Shown one piece after another: positions 37,327-49,276 of a stretch of DNA of 64,000 nucleotides. The notes beneath the pieces were generated by a model. That model saw only the letters and a program-made list of their open reading frames with translations. It was not told where the DNA came from and did no database searches. This DNA is from Azospirillum lipoferum (GTDB lineage Bacteria; Pseudomonadota; Alphaproteobacteria; Azospirillales; Azospirillaceae), in the NCBI RefSeq assembly GCF_024170005.1, contig NZ_JALJXJ010000003.1:434001-498000 (forward strand), in the 5' to 3' direction. Numbering within the stretch: the first letter of the stretch is position 1; every line of letters starts with the position of its first letter. A program made the translations under genes and the position numbers.

Positions 37327-37757
37327 GACCGCACCTGTTCCGGCTGAGCCTCGTCCTGGTTGGGGGCGAACACGCGCAGGCGGTGGCCGTCCGGATCCTG
37401 TGCAACGAAGGTATGACCGAAATCCATCGCCGTCGGCGGTTGCAGGATGGTCAGGCCACGGGCGCTCCAGTCGGCGTGGAGGCCGCGGACCGCCACCTCG
37501 CTGGCGACGGTGAAGGCGATCTCGCCGCCTCCCGGTGCGGTCGCCGCCGGCTCCACCGTGTGACGCGACCACAGCCCCAGCATCAGCCCGTCGCCCGCCT
37601 TGAACATGGCGAAGGTGGGGGAGGCCTCGACCGGCGGCCGGCCCAGCAGATCGGCGTAGAAGGCGGCGCTGGCGGCCGGGCTGTCGACATAGAGCAGGAC
37701 GAAATCGAGGGCGAGGGCGGCGGCAGCGGTCTGGGTGGCGGTCTGGGTGGCGGTCAT
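37323..37757 (-). CDS. VOC family (glyoxalase/bleomycin-resistance-like) protein
   Basis: A 144-residue vicinal-oxygen-chelate protein with two beta-alpha-beta-beta-beta modules: [28 protein letters not shown] and [19 protein letters not shown]. After the first methionines, an Ala/Thr/Gln repeat ([12 protein letters not shown]) precedes the fold. ATG 37757 follows a GGAG ribosome site. The substrate is unknown. It is translationally coupled to the EVE gene and lies next to the WYL regulator, with an operator-like palindrome upstream. Confidence 0.88.
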   Translation of the reverse strand: MTATQTATQTAAAALALDFVLLYVDSPAASAAFYADLLGRPPVEASPTFAMFKAGDGLMLGLWSRHTVEPAATAPGGGEIAFTVASEVAVRGLHADWSARGLTILQPPTAMDFGHTFVAQDPDGHRLRVFAPNQDEAQPEQVRS

Positions 37758-37835
37758 GGTCGGCTCCGGTCTTGAGCGGTTGGGGTGGGGCGGTTCCATT
37801 CGCCGCCCTCACCGGCAAAGCCAAGACTAGGCCGA

Positions 37836-37860
37836 CATGCTGACAGTTTCCGTCAGCATG
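37836..37860. promoter_or_regulatory. Operator-like inverted repeat upstream of the VOC-EVE genes
   Basis: CATGCTGAC (37836-37844) and GTCAGCATG (37852-37860) are perfect complements separated by AGTTTCC. It lies 79 bp before the VOC start and three bases past the WYL gene stop; no T-tract follows, so an operator is more likely than a terminator. Confidence 0.6.
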
Positions 37861-37863
37861 CCG

Positions 37864-38553
37864 TCATCGTTGCGGAATGCCCTCCGCCGCGCGCCACTCC
37901 TTCAGCATTGCCTGCCGGCGCCGGGGATAGCGGGCCTCGCTGGCAGTCAGCGCCAGGATGCGGTCGGTACGGAAATGGCGGAAGGACTGGCGCAGCTCGC
38001 ACCACGCCACCATTACCCGCACCCGGTCGAAGAAGCCCAACGCAAAGGGCCAGACGGTGCGCCTGCTCTCCGACCCGTCGCGGTCGCGGTAGGCGATCTC
38101 CAGCTTGCGCTCCGTCCTGATCGCGGTACGGATGGTCGCCAGTTCCGCATCCCCGGCCGGGATGGGCTCGCCCGGACCGACCAGCAGTGTCGAGCCGTCC
38201 AGCTCCTCCCGCTTGTCCGGCGGCAACACCGCGGCGATCTTGGCGAGCGCGTTGCGCGCCGCCCCGCCCAGCCGGCTGTCGCCGCGGTCCACCACCCAGC
38301 GCGACCCCAGCACCAGCGCCTCGACCTCCTCCTCGGTGAACATCAGCGGCGGCAGCAGGAAGCCGGCGCGCAGCAGATAGCCGACCCCCGGCTCCCCCTC
38401 GATCATCGCGCCCTGCGCCTGGAGCGTGGCGATGTCGCGGTAGAGCGTGCGCAGGCTGACCCCCAGCTCGTCGGCAAGCGACTTGCCGCTGACCGGCTGC
38501 CGATGCCGCCGCAGAACCTGCATCAGATCGAGGAGACGTTCGGCGCGCGACAT
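37864..38553 (-). CDS. YafY-type HTH regulator with WYL domain
   Basis: A 229-residue regulator: winged HTH at the N-terminus (SRAERLLDLMQVLRRHRQPVSGKSLADELGVSLRTLYRDIATLQ, about 2-45) and a WYL domain with IAYRDRDGSESRRTVWPFALGFFDRVRVMVAWCELR (about 143-178). WYL domains bind ligands such as nucleic acids or small molecules. ATG 38553 is preferred; ATG 38583 would add ten residues. It is the likely regulator of the VOC-EVE pair, from position and the palindrome between them. Confidence 0.88.
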   Translation of the reverse strand: MSRAERLLDLMQVLRRHRQPVSGKSLADELGVSLRTLYRDIATLQAQGAMIEGEPGVGYLLRAGFLLPPLMFTEEEVEALVLGSRWVVDRGDSRLGGAARNALAKIAAVLPPDKREELDGSTLLVGPGEPIPAGDAELATIRTAIRTERKLEIAYRDRDGSESRRTVWPFALGFFDRVRVMVAWCELRQSFRHFRTDRILALTASEARYPRRRQAMLKEWRAAEGIPQR

Positions 38554-38584
38554 GGGGAGCTGCGAAAAAGGAAGGGTGCTCATA

Positions 38585-38625
38585 ATGAACAGGGGCGCTC
38601 CCCGATGGGAAGCGCCCCTGTTCAT
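38585..38625 (-). terminator. 15-bp perfect inverted repeat downstream of pnp
   Basis: ATGAACAGGGGCGCT (38585-38599) and AGCGCCCCTGTTCAT (38611-38625) pair perfectly around an 11-base loop that can itself pair. It lies 50 bp past the pnp stop and just before the WYL gene, so is probably the pnp terminator or a 3'-end stabilising hairpin. T-tract is weak. Confidence 0.6.
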
Positions 38626-38675
38626 GGCAGGTCCCGCCGGGCGGTTGCCCGGCGTTCCCGAACCCTATCGACGGA

Positions 38676-40787
<2,112 letters not shown>

Positions 40788-41149
40788 GGATTCTTTCCTT
40801 CCATCCGACACCCTGCAACGGCCGGATTGCCGCCCAAGGCCGGGGCCATCGGTCGTAGGACCCCGCGAGAAAACTGGAGATATGATGGTCGACAACAGCA
40901 CTAAACGAATCAAGATAGAGGTGGCGTGAATGCAAAAAAGGCCGGTCCCCGAATGATCGGGCCGGCCTGTCCGTCACGAAACGCTCAAGATCCAGTTTCT
41001 ATTGCCAATAACCAATGAGGTGTTCCGGAACGATACAGGTGAACGACGGCTTTGATGTTTGACTTTTTGTTCCCGCCCGATTTCAGGGGACACCCCCGGC
41101 CGGTGGCCGGCCAGGGGAACCCGAACCCGTCAGCGGGACGGCGCAGCCG
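40788..41149 (-). other. rpsO-pnp intergenic region / pnp leader
   Basis: A 362-bp stretch without genes. It has a GC-rich hairpin (41093-41117; 11-bp stem with one mismatch, three-base loop) soon after rpsO, then the intrinsic terminator at 40934-40967, then about 145 bp before pnp. In E. coli the same gap carries a terminator and an RNase III site used in PNPase autocontrol; the hairpins fit such a role but this is inference. I see no convincing separate pnp promoter. Confidence 0.5.
40934..40967 (-). terminator. Intrinsic terminator after rpsO
   Basis: On the minus strand GGCCGGCCCG pairs with CGGGGACCGGCC (one bulge) and is followed by TTTTTT, a good rho-independent terminator about 180 bp after the rpsO stop. 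Confidence 0.85.
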
Positions 41150-41419
41150 TTAGCGGCGCAGGCCCAGACGCTCGATCAGAGCGGCGTAGCGCGACTGATC
41201 CTTCTTCTTCAGGTAGTCGAGCAGACGGCGGCGCTGACCGACCATCACCAGCAGACCACGGCGGGAGTGGAAGTCCTTCTTGTGGCCCTTCAGGTGCTCC
41301 GTCAGGTTGCTGATGCGCTCCGTCAGGATCGACACCTGGACCTCGGGCGAACCGGTGTCGTTGGTGCCGCGGGAAAATTCCTTGATCAGCTCCTGCTTGC
41401 GCTCGGGCGTAATCGACAT
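41150..41419 (-). CDS. rpsO: 30S ribosomal protein S15
   Basis: An 89-residue S15 of exact family length, binding 16S rRNA helices 20-22 in early 30S assembly. [42 protein letters not shown] is the S15 signature. GGAG lies seven bases before the ATG. It follows truB by 14 bp, completing rbfA-truB-rpsO. Confidence 0.98.
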   Translation of the reverse strand: MSITPERKQELIKEFSRGTNDTGSPEVQVSILTERISNLTEHLKGHKKDFHSRRGLLVMVGQRRRLLDYLKKKDQSRYAALIERLGLRR

Positions 41420-41433
41420 CGGGGTCTCCTAAA

Positions 41434-42375
41434 TCACGTGAGGTTGAGTACGCGCACCGGACGGACCTCCGCCCCCTCGACACGGGCCAACGCCACCGGC
41501 GTTCCGCCGAAAAGCGCAATGACGGTGCCATCCCCACCGTCAGCACCCTGAACCGCCATCAGGCGGTCACGATCCTGCCGGGTGAGGAGAGCGACCGTCT
41601 GGCCGTGCCTCAGTCGGTGCGCTTCCGCTTCCGTCAGGGCCAACGCCGGGATGTCGTCCAGCGCGGTCTCGATCGGCAACAGAAGTCGTTCGACGGCCGC
41701 ACCTTGCTCCATGGCGGCCAGTTCGTCCAGGGAAATCGCGCGCTCCAGCGTGAAGGACCCGACGCGCAGACGGCGCAGAAGCCCGACATGGCCGACCGTG
41801 CCCAACGCCTCCGACAGGTCGCGGGCCAGCGAGCGGACATAGGTGCCCTTGCCGCAATCGACCTCGAACACCGCATGGTCGGCATCCGGTTCCTCGACCA
41901 GCTCGAAGCGGTCGATGCGCACGGTGCGGGCGGCCAGATCGACCGCGTCGCCTTCGCGCGCGATGTCGTAGGCACGCTCGCCATCGATCTTGATGGCACA
42001 GAACTGCGGCGGCACCTGCTGGATCTCGCCCAGGAAGGCGGGCAGGGCGGCGCGGATTTCGTCCGTCGTCGGCCGCCGGTCGGAGCGGTCGATCACCGCG
42101 CCCTCGCGGTCGTCGGTGGTGGTGCGCTCGCCCCAGCGGATGGAGAAACGATAGGTCTTGGCCCCGTCCATGGCATAGGAGACGGTCTTGGTCGCCTCGC
42201 CCAGCGCGATCGGCAGGATGCCGGTCGCCAGCGGGTCCAGCGTGCCGCCATGCCCGGCCTTCTCGGCGTTCAGCAGACGGCGCACCTTCGACAGCGCCTG
42301 GGTGGAGGTCATGCCTTCCGGCTTGTCCAGCACGATCCAACCATGGATCGGCGTGCCCTTGCGCTTACGAGCCAC
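41434..42375 (-). CDS. truB: tRNA pseudouridine-55 synthase TruB
   Basis: A 313-residue enzyme making pseudouridine 55 in the tRNA T-loop. The catalytic Asp is in HGGTLDPLATGILP, and the early GWIVLDKPEGMTSTQAL is family-typical. The start is GTG 42375, 11 bases inside the rbfA 3' end, since a longer open frame upstream translates the rbfA acidic tail in another frame. The C-terminus has a PUA-like tail. It is coupled to rbfA and rpsO. Confidence 0.95.
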   Translation of the reverse strand: MARKRKGTPIHGWIVLDKPEGMTSTQALSKVRRLLNAEKAGHGGTLDPLATGILPIALGEATKTVSYAMDGAKTYRFSIRWGERTTTDDREGAVIDRSDRRPTTDEIRAALPAFLGEIQQVPPQFCAIKIDGERAYDIAREGDAVDLAARTVRIDRFELVEEPDADHAVFEVDCGKGTYVRSLARDLSEALGTVGHVGLLRRLRVGSFTLERAISLDELAAMEQGAAVERLLLPIETALDDIPALALTEAEAHRLRHGQTVALLTRQDRDRLMAVQGADGGDGTVIALFGGTPVALARVEGAEVRPVRVLNLT

Positions 42376-42952
42376 GACGGCCGCCCCGGCTCTCGTCCTT
42401 GCCCTCGCCTTCGCCCTTGTCCTCGTCGTCAAGCATGGCGCTGTCGTTGTCTTCGAGGTCGTCGTCCTCGTCCCCCTCTTCGTCCCAGGCGTCGTCCTCG
42501 TCCTCATCCTCGTCATGGTCGTCGTCGCCGTTGACGCGGCCCAGCGGATGGCCGCTCAGGTCGCGGGCGACCTCCGGGCTGTGCAGGATGCTGTCGATGC
42601 GGTGGGCGTAGTCGAAGGAGGTGTCGCCCTCGAAGCTCAGCGTCGGGGCATGGCGCAGGTTGACCATGCGCGCGACCTGCCCGCGCAGGAAGGCGGCGGC
42701 ACGGCGGAGGGCGACCTGGGCCTCCTCCATCCGCTCGCCGCCCAGCGTCGAATAGAAGACGGTGGCGTTGGACAGGTCGGGACTGATCCGCACCTCGGTG
42801 ACCGTGACGTTCAGCGAGGCCAGCTCCGGATCGTGGAAATCCCCGCGGCGGAACAGGTCGGCAAGCGCGTGGCGCAACTCCTCGCCGACACGCAGTTGCC
42901 GTTGGGACGGGGGCTTGCCGGCGATGAACGCGCCGCGCTTCTTGCTGGCCAT
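42365..42952 (-). CDS. rbfA: Ribosome-binding factor A, with long acidic C-terminal tail
   Basis: A 195-residue RbfA, needed for 16S rRNA 5'-end maturation and cold adaptation. The KH-like core spans about residues 15-125 (ELASLNVTVTEVRISPDLSNATVFYSTL). From residue 141 the protein is almost all Asp/Glu with some Gly and Ser (for example DDDHDEDEDEDD) until a short basic end, a clear extension over the roughly 130-residue E. coli protein. Acidic tails are known in some homologues; their role is unproven. It lies downstream of infB past a terminator, so a separate promoter is likely. Confidence 0.95.
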   Translation of the reverse strand: MASKKRGAFIAGKPPSQRQLRVGEELRHALADLFRRGDFHDPELASLNVTVTEVRISPDLSNATVFYSTLGGERMEEAQVALRRAAAFLRGQVARMVNLRHAPTLSFEGDTSFDYAHRIDSILHSPEVARDLSGHPLGRVNGDDDHDEDEDEDDAWDEEGDEDDDLEDNDSAMLDDEDKGEGEGKDESRGGRRGS

Positions 42953-43087
42953 GGTACGTTTCTTTCGTCGATGTCACTTGGCCGGGCTGCTTCAGCTCTC
43001 CAGCCGATCACAAGGGGTCGGGGGAATACGGTCTCCCACCCCAATATAGGAACAGGGCGCAGGATTGATCCCGCGCCCCTGAAAGTC

Positions 43088-43133
43088 AAAAAGGCCACCC
43101 GATCCATCCCGGCGGATGCCGGAAGGGATCGGG
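43088..43133 (-). terminator. Intrinsic terminator after infB
   Basis: Minus-strand CCCGATCC and GGATCGGG enclose a partly paired loop and are followed, after TGGCC, by TTTTT, 14 bp past the infB stop. A second hairpin (GGGCGC/GCGCCC, about 43055-43077) lies further toward rbfA and could be part of the rbfA leader. Confidence 0.75.
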
Positions 43134-43146
43134 CGAACCGGACAGG

Positions 43147-46029
43147 TCACAGCTCGCGAGCGATTTCCTCGATCTCGAAGGCTTCGATCTGATCGCCGGC
43201 CTGGATGTTGTCGTAATTCTCGAAGGCCATGCCGCACTCGTAACCCTCGCGCACTTCCTTGACTTCGTCCTTGAAGCGCTTGAGCGTCTTGAGCGTGCCT
43301 TCGTGAATGACGACGTTGTCGCGCAGCAGGCGGACGCCGGCGCCGCGCTTGACGGTGCCCTGCGTGACCATACAACCGGCGACCTTGCCGACCTTCGTGA
43401 TGTTGAACACCTCGCGGATGGTCGCGTAGCCGATGAAGCGTTCCCGCAGCGTCGGAGACAACAGACCGGTCAGCGCCGCCTTCACGTCGTCGATCACGTT
43501 GTAGATGATCGAGTAGTAGCGGATTTCGACGCCGTCGCGCTTGGCGAGGTCGCGGGCCTGCGGGTTGGCGCGGACGTTGAAGCCGATGATCATCGCGTTG
43601 GACGCATTGGCCAGCGTGATGTCGGACTCGTTGATCGCACCGACCGAGTTGTGCAGGACGCGGACCTTGACCTCGGTGTTCTCGGCCGTGAGCTTCTCCA
43701 GCGAACTGGCGATGGCTTCGATCGAGCCCTGCACGTCGCCCTTGATGACGACCGGCAGTTCCTTGGCCTCGCCGGCCTGGATGCGGCTGAACATGTCCTG
43801 CAGCGAACCGCGGGCCGAGGCCGCCACCACCGCTTCGCGCTTCTTGCGCTGGCGGAACTCGGCGATCTCGCGGGCACGGGCCTCGGACTCGACGACGGTG
43901 AAGTCGTCGCCGGCCATCGGCGTGCCGTTCAGGCCCAGGACCTCGACCGGGACGGCCGGGGCCGCCTCGTTGACGGTCTGGCCGCGGTCGTTGATCAGGG
44001 CGCGGACGCGGCCCCATTCGGCGCCGGTCACGAACACGTCGCCGACCTTCAGCGTGCCGCGCTGGACCAGCACGGTGGCGACCGAACCGCGGCCACGTTC
44101 CAGCTTCGCCTCGATGACGACGCCTTCGGCGGCCCGCTCGGGGTTGGCCCGCAGCTCCAGGATTTCGGCCTGGAGGAGGATGGCCTCTTCCAGCTTGCTC
44201 AGGTTGCGCTTGGCCTTGGCCGACACCTCGACGTCGAGGACGTCGCCGCCCATCTCCTCGACCACCAGCTCGTGCTGGAGCAGTTCCTGGCGGACGCGCT
44301 CCGGCTTGGCATCGGGCAGGTCGCACTTGTTGATGGCGACGATGATCGGAACCTTGGCCGCCTTGGCGTGGCGGATGGCCTCGATCGTCTGCGGCATGAC
44401 GCCGTCATTGGCGGCGACCACCAGCACGACCACGTCGGTGACGTTGGCGCCGCGGGCACGCATCTCGGTGAAGGCGGCGTGGCCCGGCGTGTCGATGAAG
44501 GTGATCTTCGCACCCGACTCCAGCTGCACCTGATAGGCGCCGATGTGCTGGGTGATGCCGCCGGCCTCGCCCGACACCACGTCGGTCTGGCGCAGCGCGT
44601 CGAGCAGCGAGGTCTTGCCGTGGTCGACGTGGCCCATGATGGTGACCACCGGCGGACGCGGCACCAGGATGGCGCCCTCTTCCTCGGTGGCACGCAGGCC
44701 GATCTCGACGTCGGACTCCGACACGCGGCGGACGCGGTGGCCGAACTCGGTGATGACCAGTTCGGCGGTGTCGGCGTCGATGGTCTGGTTGATGGTCGCC
44801 ATCACGCCCATGCGCATCAGCGCCTTGATGACGTCGGCGCCACGCTCGGCCATGCGGTTGGCCAGTTCCTGGACGGTGATGACTTCCGGCAGCACGACGT
44901 CGCGGGTGACCTTCGTCGTCTCCTGACGGCTCATCTGGCGCAGGCGTTCACGCTCGCGGGCACGGCGGACGGCGGCCAGCGACCGGGTGCGGTCGCCGCC
45001 ATCGTCGCTGAGCGCCTGCGAGACGGTCAGCTTGGTACCCTTGCGGCGGTCGGCGCCGGCGGGAGCCTTGGCGGCCGGACGGGCCGGCGCGGCCTTGGCG
45101 GGAGCACCGCCACGACCACCCTTGCGGCGGTTGTCGTCCTCCTCCTCGACGGCGCGGGCCGGCGGGGCGCCGGCACCCGGCAGGGTGCGGCCGGGAGCGG
45201 TGTCGGCGGCGGGACGGGCGGAAGTACCGCCGGGGCGCTGGTCGGTACCCGGACGGGCGCCGGCCGGACGCGCGCCGTCACGGCCCGCACCTTCGCGGGC
45301 ACCGTCACGGCCTGCACCGTCACGGCGCGGCGCCGGTTCGGCCTCGCGGCGCTTGGCGTCCTCGGCTTCCTTGCGCTTGGCCTCCTCCTCCTTGCGGCGG
45401 CGTTCGGCCTCGGCGGCGATCTTGCGCTCCTCCTCCTGGATGGCGCGCATCTCGTCCAGCTCGCGCTGGCGCAAGGTCTCGGCATCCAGAATGATCGGCG
45501 GCATTTCCGGCGCGGCCGATGCCGGAGCATCGGAAGCGGCGGGGGCGGCAGCCGGGGCATCGGCTTCGGAGGGGGCGGCCGGAGCGGCGGCTGCCTCTTC
45601 GGCGGCACGGGCGGCGGCCTCGGCGGCGCGGGCTTCGGCGCGGGCCGCTTCTTCCTCGGCATCGATCCGGCGCTGCTCTTCGAACGCCGCGGCGCCACGA
45701 AGCGCGCGCAGGCGGGATTCCAGCTCCTCGCGGGTCAGCTGGCGCCCGGCAGGGGCACCGCCGCCGCGGGGACGCTGGCCCTGCGCACCGCGCATGGGCA
45801 GGCCCTGGGCAGCTTGACGCGCGGCGGCACCGCCGTCGGCAACGCCGGGCACGGCGCCCTTTTCAACATGACGCTTGCGCTTGACCTCTACGGTCACCGC
45901 TTTTGACCGGCCATGGGAGAAGCTCTGCCGGACCTGGGTCTCGACCGGCTTCTTCGACTCCAGCTTTCCTTTGCTGGCGCCGGTTAGGTGCAAGACTTTC
46001 TTCTGGTCCTGGTCGTTGCTGTCGGTCAT
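43147..46029 (-). CDS. infB: Translation initiation factor IF-2
   Basis: A 960-residue GTPase that places fMet-tRNA on the 30S subunit and promotes subunit joining. The long N-terminal half (to about residue 370) is low-complexity Ala/Glu/Arg/Gly/Pro; the IF2-N segment precedes the G domain with [20 protein letters not shown] (about 455-475), DTPGHAAF (G3) and NKCD (G4), followed by domains II-IV. In-frame internal starts could give shorter IF-2 forms as in E. coli, but I cannot tell which. It follows ylxR by 21 bp. Confidence 0.98.
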   Translation of the reverse strand: MTDSNDQDQKKVLHLTGASKGKLESKKPVETQVRQSFSHGRSKAVTVEVKRKRHVEKGAVPGVADGGAAARQAAQGLPMRGAQGQRPRGGGAPAGRQLTREELESRLRALRGAAAFEEQRRIDAEEEAARAEARAAEAAARAAEEAAAAPAAPSEADAPAAAPAASDAPASAAPEMPPIILDAETLRQRELDEMRAIQEEERKIAAEAERRRKEEEAKRKEAEDAKRREAEPAPRRDGAGRDGAREGAGRDGARPAGARPGTDQRPGGTSARPAADTAPGRTLPGAGAPPARAVEEEDDNRRKGGRGGAPAKAAPARPAAKAPAGADRRKGTKLTVSQALSDDGGDRTRSLAAVRRARERERLRQMSRQETTKVTRDVVLPEVITVQELANRMAERGADVIKALMRMGVMATINQTIDADTAELVITEFGHRVRRVSESDVEIGLRATEEEGAILVPRPPVVTIMGHVDHGKTSLLDALRQTDVVSGEAGGITQHIGAYQVQLESGAKITFIDTPGHAAFTEMRARGANVTDVVVLVVAANDGVMPQTIEAIRHAKAAKVPIIVAINKCDLPDAKPERVRQELLQHELVVEEMGGDVLDVEVSAKAKRNLSKLEEAILLQAEILELRANPERAAEGVVIEAKLERGRGSVATVLVQRGTLKVGDVFVTGAEWGRVRALINDRGQTVNEAAPAVPVEVLGLNGTPMAGDDFTVVESEARAREIAEFRQRKKREAVVAASARGSLQDMFSRIQAGEAKELPVVIKGDVQGSIEAIASSLEKLTAENTEVKVRVLHNSVGAINESDITLANASNAMIIGFNVRANPQARDLAKRDGVEIRYYSIIYNVIDDVKAALTGLLSPTLRERFIGYATIREVFNITKVGKVAGCMVTQGTVKRGAGVRLLRDNVVIHEGTLKTLKRFKDEVKEVREGYECGMAFENYDNIQAGDQIEAFEIEEIAREL

Positions 46030-46050
46030 CGGTTCCCGAATGGTCAGACG

Positions 46051-46824
46051 TTACATCGCAGGCCGGCCGGCCGTATCGCCGACTCCCCAGCCCTTATCAG
46101 AGTCCTGGTGCGCATTCTGGTCCCCTTGGGGACCTTTCAGCCCCCTCAGGCGTGCCGCTTCACGGGCCAGCCCAGCGGCCAGCCTGCCCCGCGCCACCAC
46201 GGCGTGCACCGCGTGATCGCGCCCGAGCGCCGCGGCCAGGGCCGAAGACTCGAACAGATCGATCACCGGCAGCGACGGCGCGAGCGCCGTCACCTTGCCG
46301 CGCTGGTCCAGCGAGCCGTCCGCGGCTTCGACCAGCAGGGCCGGCGGGGGACCCGCACGGCCGACCTGGTTGGCCCTCAACGCCTCGCGCACCTTCTCGT
46401 ATCCCGCCAGGACGTGGCCGGCACGGCGGGCAAGGCCCAACGCGTGCAGACAACGCCGTTCCAGCAGCCGTTCCAGCCGTTCGGCCAGATCGGGCGGTAC
46501 TTTCACCGCCCGGCGGGCCGCTTTGGCGAAAACGGATTTACCCATGGCTTTCGCCAGAGCATCCCGGTCGGCCGTGACCCAAAGGCCGCGGCCGGGCAGA
46601 CGTTCCTCCAGGTCCGGTACCACCTCGCCGTCGGGGCCGATCACGAAGCGGATCATGCCCTCTTTCGGCCCGACCGTACCCGACGCGATGCAGCGGCGCA
46701 GAGGCCCCTTCTCGTCGTCGGCCGGCAGGCGGTCCGTCCCGGCACCCTCGTCCTGTGCCAATTCCTGATCCGGCACCGCATCCGCGGCGGCGGTCGGTGT
46801 CCGTTCGTCGTTCCGTTCGGTCAT
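46051..46824 (-). CDS. RNA-binding protein: YlxR (DUF448) fused to L7Ae-like domain
   Basis: A 257-residue protein. Residues about 40-110 are YlxR/DUF448 (GPLRRCIASGTVGPKEGMIRFV and LPGRGLWVTADRDALAKA); about 120-225 resemble the ribosomal L7Ae/L30e fold (CLHALGLARRAGHVLAGYEKVREAL). In many Alphaproteobacteria the two are fused like this, between nusA and infB. A role in RNA binding for translation or transcription is likely but not demonstrated here. An acidic N-terminal tail precedes the first domain. Confidence 0.9.
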   Translation of the reverse strand: MTERNDERTPTAAADAVPDQELAQDEGAGTDRLPADDEKGPLRRCIASGTVGPKEGMIRFVIGPDGEVVPDLEERLPGRGLWVTADRDALAKAMGKSVFAKAARRAVKVPPDLAERLERLLERRCLHALGLARRAGHVLAGYEKVREALRANQVGRAGPPPALLVEAADGSLDQRGKVTALAPSLPVIDLFESSALAAALGRDHAVHAVVARGRLAAGLAREAARLRGLKGPQGDQNAHQDSDKGWGVGDTAGRPAM

Positions 46825-46898
46825 CCGATCGTCATCCGCCCGCGCGGTCCCGAATAATCGTTCCTGTCGGGCGCAGTTCCAACCGGCATTGCTGCCGG

Positions 46899-48470
46899 TC
46901 AGGCCTGCGCGCCCTGACCATCGGCAGTGCCGTCGGCCGAACCGTTGGTGGCCGGAGCCGCAGCGGCGCCGTCCTGTTCCTCACCCTCGAACCAGTGGGC
47001 GCGCGCGGCCATGATGATCGCGTTCGCCTCCTCTTCCGAGGGGGCGTCCTTGGCGCCGTCCTTGCTCAGGATCTCGACCAGCTCGTCGCCGGCGAGGTCG
47101 GCCAGGTCGTCCAGCGTCTTCACGCCGTTCTCACCCAGCTTCACCAGCTGGGTGGCGCTGAAGCCGGTCAGCTCGGCGACGATGTCCTCGACGCCCAGCT
47201 CCAGCCGGCGCTCGTTGGCCTGCTCGTCCTGCACTTCCAGGAAGGCGAGGGCGCGCTGCTTCAGCTCGTCGGCGACCGACTCGTCGAAGCCTTCGATCTC
47301 GGCCAGTTCCTCGGTCTCGACGAAGGCGATCTCCTCGACCGAGGTGAAGCCTTCGGCGACCAGCAGGTGGGCGATCACGTCGTCGACGTCCAGCGCCTGC
47401 ATGAACAGGGCGGAGCGGTTGTGGATTTCCTCCGACCGGCGCTCAGACTCTTCCTGCTCGGTCAGGATGTCGATGTCCCAGCCGGTCAGCATCGAGGCGA
47501 GGCGCACATTCTGGCCGCGGCGGCCGATGGCCAGCGACAGCTGGTCGTCGGGCACCACCACCTCGATGCGGTGGTTGTCGTCGTCGAGCACGACCTTGGC
47601 GACCTCGGCCGGGGCGAGCGCATTGACGACGAAGGTCGCCGCCTCGCCCGACCACGGGATGATGTCGATCTTCTCGCCCTGCAGCTCGCCGACGACCGCC
47701 TGGACGCGGCTGCCGCGCATGCCGACGCAGGCGCCGACCGGGTCGATGGAGCTGTCGTGGCTCAGCACCGCGATCTTGGCGCGCGAACCCGGGTCACGGG
47801 CGACCGCCTTGATCTCGATGATGCCGTCGTAGATTTCCGGCACTTCCTGGGCGAACAGCTTCGCCATGAACATCGGATGCGTGCGCGACAGGAAGATCTG
47901 CGGGCCGCGCGGTTCCTCGCGGACGTCGAAGATATAGGCGCGGACGCGGTCGCCGTTCTTGAAATGCTCGCGCGGCAGCAGCTCGTCGCGGCGCAGGATC
48001 GCTTCGGCGCGGCCCAGGTCGACGGTGACGTTGCCGTATTCGACGCGCTTGACCAGACCGTTGACGATCTCGCCGTTGCGGTCCTTGTACTCGTTGAACT
48101 GGCGCTTGCGCTCGGCGTCGCGCACCTTCTGCACGATCACCTGCTTGGCGGTCTGGGCGGCGATGCGGCCGAAATCGATCGGCGGCAGCGGGTCGACCAG
48201 GAAATCGCCGATCTTGGCGCCGGCCTTGCGGCGCTGGGCGTAGGGCAGGGTGACCTGCGTCGCCTCGTTCTCCACCGTCTCGACCACCTCCAGGTGGCGC
48301 GTCAGATGGATGTCGCCGGTCTTGCGGTCGATGCGGGCGCGGATGTCGTGCTCGTGGCCGTACTTGGAGCGGCCGGCCTTCTGAATCGCCTGCTCCATCG
48401 CCTCCAGGACTTCGTCCCGGTCGATGTTCTTTTCGCGGGCGACCGCGTCAGCGACTTGCAGCAGTTCCAT
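46899..48470 (-). CDS. nusA: Transcription termination/antitermination factor NusA
   Basis: A 523-residue RNA polymerase-binding factor. It has the N-terminal domain, S1 ([23 protein letters not shown], about 135-157), KH1/KH2 ([17 protein letters not shown] and [23 protein letters not shown], about 245-345) and two C-terminal acidic repeats ([16 protein letters not shown] and [26 protein letters not shown]). AGGAAG precedes the ATG. It is the second gene of the rimP-nusA-ylxR-infB unit. Confidence 0.98.
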   Translation of the reverse strand: MELLQVADAVAREKNIDRDEVLEAMEQAIQKAGRSKYGHEHDIRARIDRKTGDIHLTRHLEVVETVENEATQVTLPYAQRRKAGAKIGDFLVDPLPPIDFGRIAAQTAKQVIVQKVRDAERKRQFNEYKDRNGEIVNGLVKRVEYGNVTVDLGRAEAILRRDELLPREHFKNGDRVRAYIFDVREEPRGPQIFLSRTHPMFMAKLFAQEVPEIYDGIIEIKAVARDPGSRAKIAVLSHDSSIDPVGACVGMRGSRVQAVVGELQGEKIDIIPWSGEAATFVVNALAPAEVAKVVLDDDNHRIEVVVPDDQLSLAIGRRGQNVRLASMLTGWDIDILTEQEESERRSEEIHNRSALFMQALDVDDVIAHLLVAEGFTSVEEIAFVETEELAEIEGFDESVADELKQRALAFLEVQDEQANERRLELGVEDIVAELTGFSATQLVKLGENGVKTLDDLADLAGDELVEILSKDGAKDAPSEEEANAIIMAARAHWFEGEEQDGAAAAPATNGSADGTADGQGAQA

Positions 48471-48596
48471 CCGTTACACTTCCTGAGTCGGTCTTGTGTG
48501 ATGCCGGTCTTGCGTGATGTCCGGTCGGGTCGGCGGGGTGGGGCAGTCAATCCAGGCCAGGCATTACTGACAACGCGTCCTGATTGGACGGGTCCG

Positions 48597-49097
48597 TCAG
48601 TGTTCCAGGCCCTCCTGCTGCTCCTGGCTGGCGCGGATCAATTCGTCCGTCAGCACCAGCTTGGCGCGCAGGATGTTGTCGAACTCCAGCCGGGCGGCTC
48701 CCTGTTCGGTGTCGATGCACACGAGGCCGTCCTCGACGCCCTTCAGCATGCCCTTGAAGCGCTTGCGGCCGTCGATGGCCATGCGGCTTTCCAGCCGGGC
48801 TTCGAAGCCGGCGAAGCGCTCGAAATCCTTGAGCCGGGTCAGCGGCCGGTCGATGCCGGGCGAGCTGACCTCCAGCGTGTAGGCCTCGCGGATCGGGTCT
48901 TCCACGTCCAGCAGGGCCGAGACGGAACGGCTGATGTCGGCGCAATCCTCGACAGTCATGGGCGCGCCGTCGGCGCGCTCCGCCATGATCTGGAGAACCG
49001 ACCGCTGGCCGCCGGAGATCTGAACGCGCACGACCTCATAGCCCATGGCTTCGACCGACGGCGTGATGATCTGTTCGATGCGACCTGTAGCGTCCAT
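48597..49097 (-). CDS. rimP: Ribosome maturation factor RimP
   Basis: A 166-residue 30S assembly factor. The N-terminal domain has IITPSVEAMGYEVVRVQISGGQRSVLQIMAERADG, then LEVSSPGIDRPLT (around 101-113), the RimP signature. ATG 49097 follows GGTGGA; an in-frame extension reaches ATG 49187 but starts within the terminator tract of the leader and is not conserved. The gene opens the rimP-nusA-ylxR-infB unit. Confidence 0.95.
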   Translation of the reverse strand: MDATGRIEQIITPSVEAMGYEVVRVQISGGQRSVLQIMAERADGAPMTVEDCADISRSVSALLDVEDPIREAYTLEVSSPGIDRPLTRLKDFERFAGFEARLESRMAIDGRKRFKGMLKGVEDGLVCIDTEQGAARLEFDNILRAKLVLTDELIRASQEQQEGLEH

Positions 49098-49188
49098 TCC
49101 ACCTGACCCAAAGCCTGCGGCCGGGATCGAACCGGACGAGGTTTCCACAACAAAAGGTTCAACAAGCGCGTGGTTCCACACGCTCATA

Positions 49189-49213
49189 AAAAAATAAGTG
49201 GGCAAAAGCCCAC
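49189..49213 (-). terminator. Intrinsic terminator in the rimP leader (attenuator candidate)
   Basis: Minus-strand GTGGGC-TTTT-GCCCAC (49213 to 49198) followed by TTATTTTTTT, about 90 nt before the rimP ATG and about 60 nt after the predicted transcription start. A terminator between promoter and first gene suggests regulated readthrough. Confidence 0.75.
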
Positions 49214-49276
49214 CCGCAAAGCGTCTCGCCGGCCCGGTTGCCCGGGCCGCCGATCCGTATGGGTTCTCAGAGGGTG

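Noticed and set aside
43303..45906. An 867-codon plus-strand open frame opposite infB
   Set aside because: Antisense shadow of the Ala/Glu/Arg-rich infB; the product is Gly/Asp/His-rich repeats with no family pattern.
49111..49142. A tRNA T-arm-like sequence (GGTTCGATCC) in the rimP leader, where E. coli has the metY tRNA gene
   Set aside because: No matching acceptor, D-arm or anticodon arm can be drawn around it, so no tRNA gene is called.
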